NCBI RefSeq assembly: GCF_000327385.1
Contig: NW_008709379.1
Span: 41,138 to 105,137 of the forward strand
Origin: Lottia gigantea
Lineage: Eukaryota > Mollusca > Gastropoda > Lottiidae
Direction: 5' to 3'
Length of the DNA: 64,000 nucleotides
The notes beneath the pieces were generated by a model. It ran no database searches. It saw only the letters and a list, made by a program, of their open reading frames with translations, and was not told the DNA's origin. Of this stretch, positions 60,140 through 64,000 are shown in pieces; positions within the stretch are counted from its first letter, which is position 1, and every line of letters starts with the position of its first letter. The position numbers were made by a program, and so were the translations under genes.

Positions 60140-61480
60140 GCCTGCGAACCATAATCTTTAAAGTTTAACAGATTCATCATTATCTGCATGAGATGATATT
60201 TCATTTTGTCATATATTCGGTTATCTTAAGTAGAATTTTACGTCCACTTCAGCCATATTTATCAGTTTCAGAATGAAAAATGGTATAAAATAAAATAAAA
60301 ATGTATTGCTAAGTACGTGTAGTTATTAAAACGACAGTCCTATAGGATTGGTAAAAGACAGCATTCGTAACAAGGGTTGAGATTCAGTGTATATAGAGCA
60401 AGGCGAAAATGGCCCAGCTTCCTTTTAAAGGGCTAGACCGTTTTTTTCAATGAGTTTTTGTGGCCTTGATCGTGAAATACATAATTCTTCATGCCAACAC
60501 GTAGAGGAAGTCACCATTGATAAAATAATTCTAAAACGGTAACGTAAGTATTTCAAATCTCGAGGCCTCCATTTTATTGTTCTGGAAAATAGCGAACTCA
60601 ATTTTGATTGGACCAATTGAATCAATCAGCGTTAATTACACATATATCCGACCGGAAGACGCGATATTTTCATTTTTCATTATTGTGATTTTGTGAATTT
60701 TGCTATAATGATAATAATCCATAATTTACGTGTAACAGCCGGAGAAGTACACAAACATTGCTAATTAGATATAGTTACACGCATAATTAGCGTAATTCTT
60801 CTTGAAAATAAATCCATCTAGACTTTTAACATGGAAGGCTCAAATTTGACGGTGGGCTGTTAACAGTATTACTAAATGGTGCTGTTTCTAGTACAAAATT
60901 GTATCCAAATCAGATTGTATAAATTCTTAAAATAATGATTACAAACACTCACACCAAGTTTCGTCAAAATCTTCTAATGTGTTTACAAGCTGAAAATTGA
61001 ACGCGTTTTCAAGAACAAAGGAAATATTAAATATTTTTCGATTTTTCTAATTTTCGATAGGGATCATTCTTGGGTGATACCTTACATTCACACAAAGTTT
61101 CATCAAAATCTGTCAATAACTGAACCTACTAGAGAGTTTAGAAGCTAAAAATTGAACGCGTTTTCATGATAAGGGGAAATAACTCATACTAAATTGTTTT
61201 GATTTTTTTCTGATTTTCAATAGGGTTCATCCTTAGGTGATTACAAATAATCATTCGCCTAAATCAGTTAAGAATTGTGCCTTCTAGAGCGTTTACGAGC
61301 AATTGTGGACGGAGGAATGACGGACTTAAGTGAATACAATAGATTGAGTTGGATTGTTCAGATGTCGTCTTGTTCAAATGTCGTCATGGTCAGATGTCTT
61401 GTTCTGATGTCGGAATCCATACTCCTAGGTCGTAATCCATAGAGAATATCTATATGTTATTTAATTTCCTACGGATTGAA
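60140..61480. other. Intergenic between the AIG1 and carotenoid-oxygenase genes
   Basis: 60940-61300 is the second copy of the 9720-10085 repeat, with a twice-occurring GAAAATTGAACGCGTTTTCA subrepeat. 61340-61410 has short degenerate CAGATGTCGTC repeats. No gene was seen. Confidence 0.45.
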
Positions 61481-61580
61481 TGTAGATTTTCACGTGTTAA
61501 TTCGAATGAATTGGGGAGCCATTCATGTAAGATTTAACACGTAAAAATTCGTGGAACGCACAAAATCTACATTCACTACT
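61478..61580. mobile_element. Foldback element
   Basis: Arms TGAATGTAGATTTTCACGTG and AATCTACATTCA are inverted, with inner TTAACACGTAAAAATTCG, around about 61530. Non-coding and MITE-like. Confidence 0.7.
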
Positions 61581-61952
61581 TATACTTACATTCGGTAGTG
61601 TTCAGGAATCTATCTTGTCACAAAAGTACGAAAAATCACAAAAAACACCTGTCAATCAAATTTAAGCCCCGCCCCTACGTTGCTAGGCTGGCGATGAAAG
61701 TATGAATACACAACAACACAAATAAAATAGTGCAAGGTTGCTTGAATCATTTTTTTTCACAAACGAATGAAAAATCCTTTTGAAAGAACATCTATAAGAA
61801 AAACAAATAACTTAGATATTCAAGACATACTCGGAAACCGAGAGTTGTTCCATCGTCTTGTCTAATGGCACGAGACAATCAAATGTAAATAGCAGGCTAA
61901 TTTGGTCAGAATTGATTTTGCGAAAAATTCCAATAATAAAACATTAAAATGA

Positions 61953-63518
61953 TTATCTTCCATCAACTGAATAGTCTGTATCCTGCTTGTGTTTGGAAAA
62001 ACAACCATGAAAATTAAAAGTTACAATATTTTCAACAGGAACTTCAGCTCGAGCTAGTTCTACCATGGATTCAGCATCTAATATCAGTAAATAGGTCGCA
62101 GTTCCTTCTTTACAGGCTAAGATAGGTACCAATACTACACCTGAAATTGAACAGTTTATAGTTTTACATACATTGTACTTTATTCTAATAAGATTCTTTA
62201 AAGCATTATTTGGCTAAAGAAAGAACTGGGCGTTTCAAACTAATCTACGTGTTTTGATGTAAATGAATTAAAAAAAAGTTTGATATATCTGTATTTCTTC
62301 TCATCCAAGATTTAATTAAAGATACCAATTCAGTTATTTCTATTATGTCTCATGCCCTATATCACATGTCCATCACATAGGAAGTGCACATGTCTATCAC
62401 ATAGGAATTGCACATGTCTATCACATAGGAAGTGCGAAGAAAACGTATGTAGCTGCTTGTACCTTACAATTTGTAAAATGTTCAGTTTAAGAAGGTTAAA
62501 AAGCTGTTGATGTTAACAACAATATATTTTTCAACCATCCCAATCAGTGTCTGTTTTAATTACAGGAAATACTATATGGACTATTGAAATGTAGGCAAGT
62601 ATTCGTAGACATACAGGAAGCAAGATGTTGTAAATGCACAGGAATTCTTATCTTGATTGATTTTAGATTATCAAAATGTAGTCAAGTAGTCAAGTAGAAT
62701 TACAGACATCACAGATATGTGTAAATAAAAAAAATGTTAAAGGTGTTCACTATGCACATGTAAAAAAACCTTTTGTAGCCATTTACAACCTGAAAGATAT
62801 CAAAATATCAGTTCTTACTGTCTCTAAGTAAGTGTTCTCACTGAAATTTACAAAGTACGCCCATCCCAGATTGAAAACATACATACCTTCGTCCTCTTTA
62901 ACAGCACCTGGTTTAGCCAGGAAGATGGGTTCACATGTCATGTGGGTGTTTTCAATTTCTTTAACCTTCAGTTCACCGGTCTGTACTTCCAGTTTTACAA
63001 TCTAAAAACACACAAAATAGTTCAGGTAAATAGATAATACAAAATATTTTTTATCGACGTGCTATCTTCTACAACTGCAAAAAAAAAACAACTGGAGCAG
63101 GTCTTGGAGCTTATGATTTGTCCAAATTCTGGAAACCACCTACCCTGTAGTTAAGTGCGTGTCACTTGCGTAAACGCTCTGCATTAATTAAGTGTAATGG
63201 AATCTCTGGCCTGGCCTGGCCAGTGAGGTACAGAGGGAGCGGGATGATTTTTATAAGTTTGTATGCATTTAACAATAAGACCGACACCAATGTATTGTTC
63301 ACTGATCTTCATAGGAAATAATTGTAAACAAGATTTAGGTCTCCTCTGGGTTTGGAAGTAATGTCCCAAATATCATCTACCAATTTAAACTTGAGGGTTA
63401 AAATTAAAGTGACCAACCTGGTTTTTAGATGAAAATATGGTGGCACCATAAACAAACTGATATTTTTTACCATTGAACTGGTCATAATTAATCTGAGGTA
63501 GCTCCATTGGTACACCCT
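61953..63518 (-). CDS. Carotenoid cleavage oxygenase (BCO/RPE65 family), last three exons
   Basis: Exons on the minus strand: 63418-63518, 62887-63001 and 61953-62140 (phases 0 and 1), ending GGAAGATAA. They code VPMELPQINYDQFNGKKYQF, VYGATIFSSKNQ, then EPIFLAKPGAVKEDEG and GVVLVPILACKEGTATYLLI, LDAESMVELARAEVPVENIV, TFNFHGCFSKHKQ. These match the C-terminal third of the family: ELPxINY, EPxFxxxPGAxxEDxG, YLLILDA, ARAEVP, and FHGxF, whose His is the last iron ligand. Such enzymes cleave carotenoids or retinyl esters with Fe(II). The 5' exons lie beyond the window end. The acceptor of the first visible exon (GTAATTTGTAG|AGGG) lies within the adjoining 33-bp array, and the donor at 63417 (CAG|GTTGGT) is weak. 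A partial duplicate lies at 34.1 kb. Confidence 0.85.
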
Positions 63519-64000
63519 CTACAAATTACAAACAAGATAATTTACAACCCTCTACAAATTACAAACAAGATAATTTACAACCCTCTACAAATTACAAACA
63601 ACATAATTTACAACCCTCAACAAATTACAAACAAGATAATTTACAACCTTCTACAAATTACAAACAAGATAATTTACAACCCTCTACAAATTACAAACAA
63701 GATAATTTACAACCCTCTACAAATTACAAACAACATAATTTACAACCCTCTACAAATTACAAACAACATAATTTACAACCTTCTACAAATTACAAACAAC
63801 ATAATTTACAACCCTCTACAAATTACAAACAAGATAATTTACAACCCTCTACAAATTACAAACAACATAATTTACAACCCTCTACAAATTACAAACAAGA
63901 TAATTTACAACCCTCTACAAATTACAAACAACATAATTTACAACCCTCTACAAATTACAAACAACATAATTTACAACCCTCTACAAATTACAAACAACAT
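63519..64000. repeat. 33-bp minisatellite running off the window
   Basis: Units of 33 bp, TCTACAAATTACAAACAAGA then TAATTTACAACCC, with CAAGATAA/CAACATAA variants, about 14 copies to the end. Each unit carries, on the minus strand, the AATTTGTAG|A motif used as the carotenoid-oxygenase acceptor. Confidence 0.95.

Overview
The window is eukaryotic: split genes with GT-AG introns, tiny first exons, LINE and SINE-like copies, many foldback elements and long minisatellites. AIG1/GIMAP-type GTPases, a TNF-receptor-like gene and a carotenoid-oxygenase gene, in AT-rich DNA full of short repeats, suggest a lophotrochozoan, most likely a mollusc. That is inference from gene content; no species marker was read.

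Region 1 (about 0.25-25.7 kb) holds four copies of a gene family I do not recognise. A and B lie on the minus strand, C and D on the plus strand, with a decayed extra exon near the axis. Each intact copy has a 34-bp first exon coding the start of a signal peptide. Four further exons code two six-cysteine domains, the last also coding an Asn/Gly linker and a hydrophobic GPI-anchor-type tail. The A-B and C-D blocks mirror each other around about 13-14 kb, and a 31-bp minisatellite recurs at mirrored positions. B carries an apparent one-base frameshift. A lacks a detectable first exon and two conserved cysteines.

Region 2 (25.7-44.9 kb) has a four-exon TNF-receptor-like membrane protein with almost no cytoplasmic tail, whose second intron (GC donor) is filled by a 67-bp repeat. 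It also has a mosaic of carotenoid-oxygenase and AIG1 gene fragments, a 29-bp array, an intact gene coding two tandem AIG1 GTPase domains, and a 45-bp array.

Region 3 (44.9-60.2 kb) holds two divergent AIG1 GTPase genes of equal predicted length (282 aa) whose start codons lie about 1.6 kb apart. Their first introns have been enlarged by an L1-like LINE fragment inside an inverted-repeat element, a 3.6-kb 34-bp minisatellite, an APE-type LINE and a SINE-like copy.

Region 4 (60.2-64 kb) ends with the last three exons of a carotenoid cleavage oxygenase on the minus strand. A 33-bp array that contains its splice acceptor runs off the window.

AIG1 GTPases, a TNFR-like receptor and a duplicating family of secreted, probably GPI-anchored proteins together suggest a host-defence or cell-surface recognition neighbourhood. 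This is inference from gene content, not shown by the sequence.
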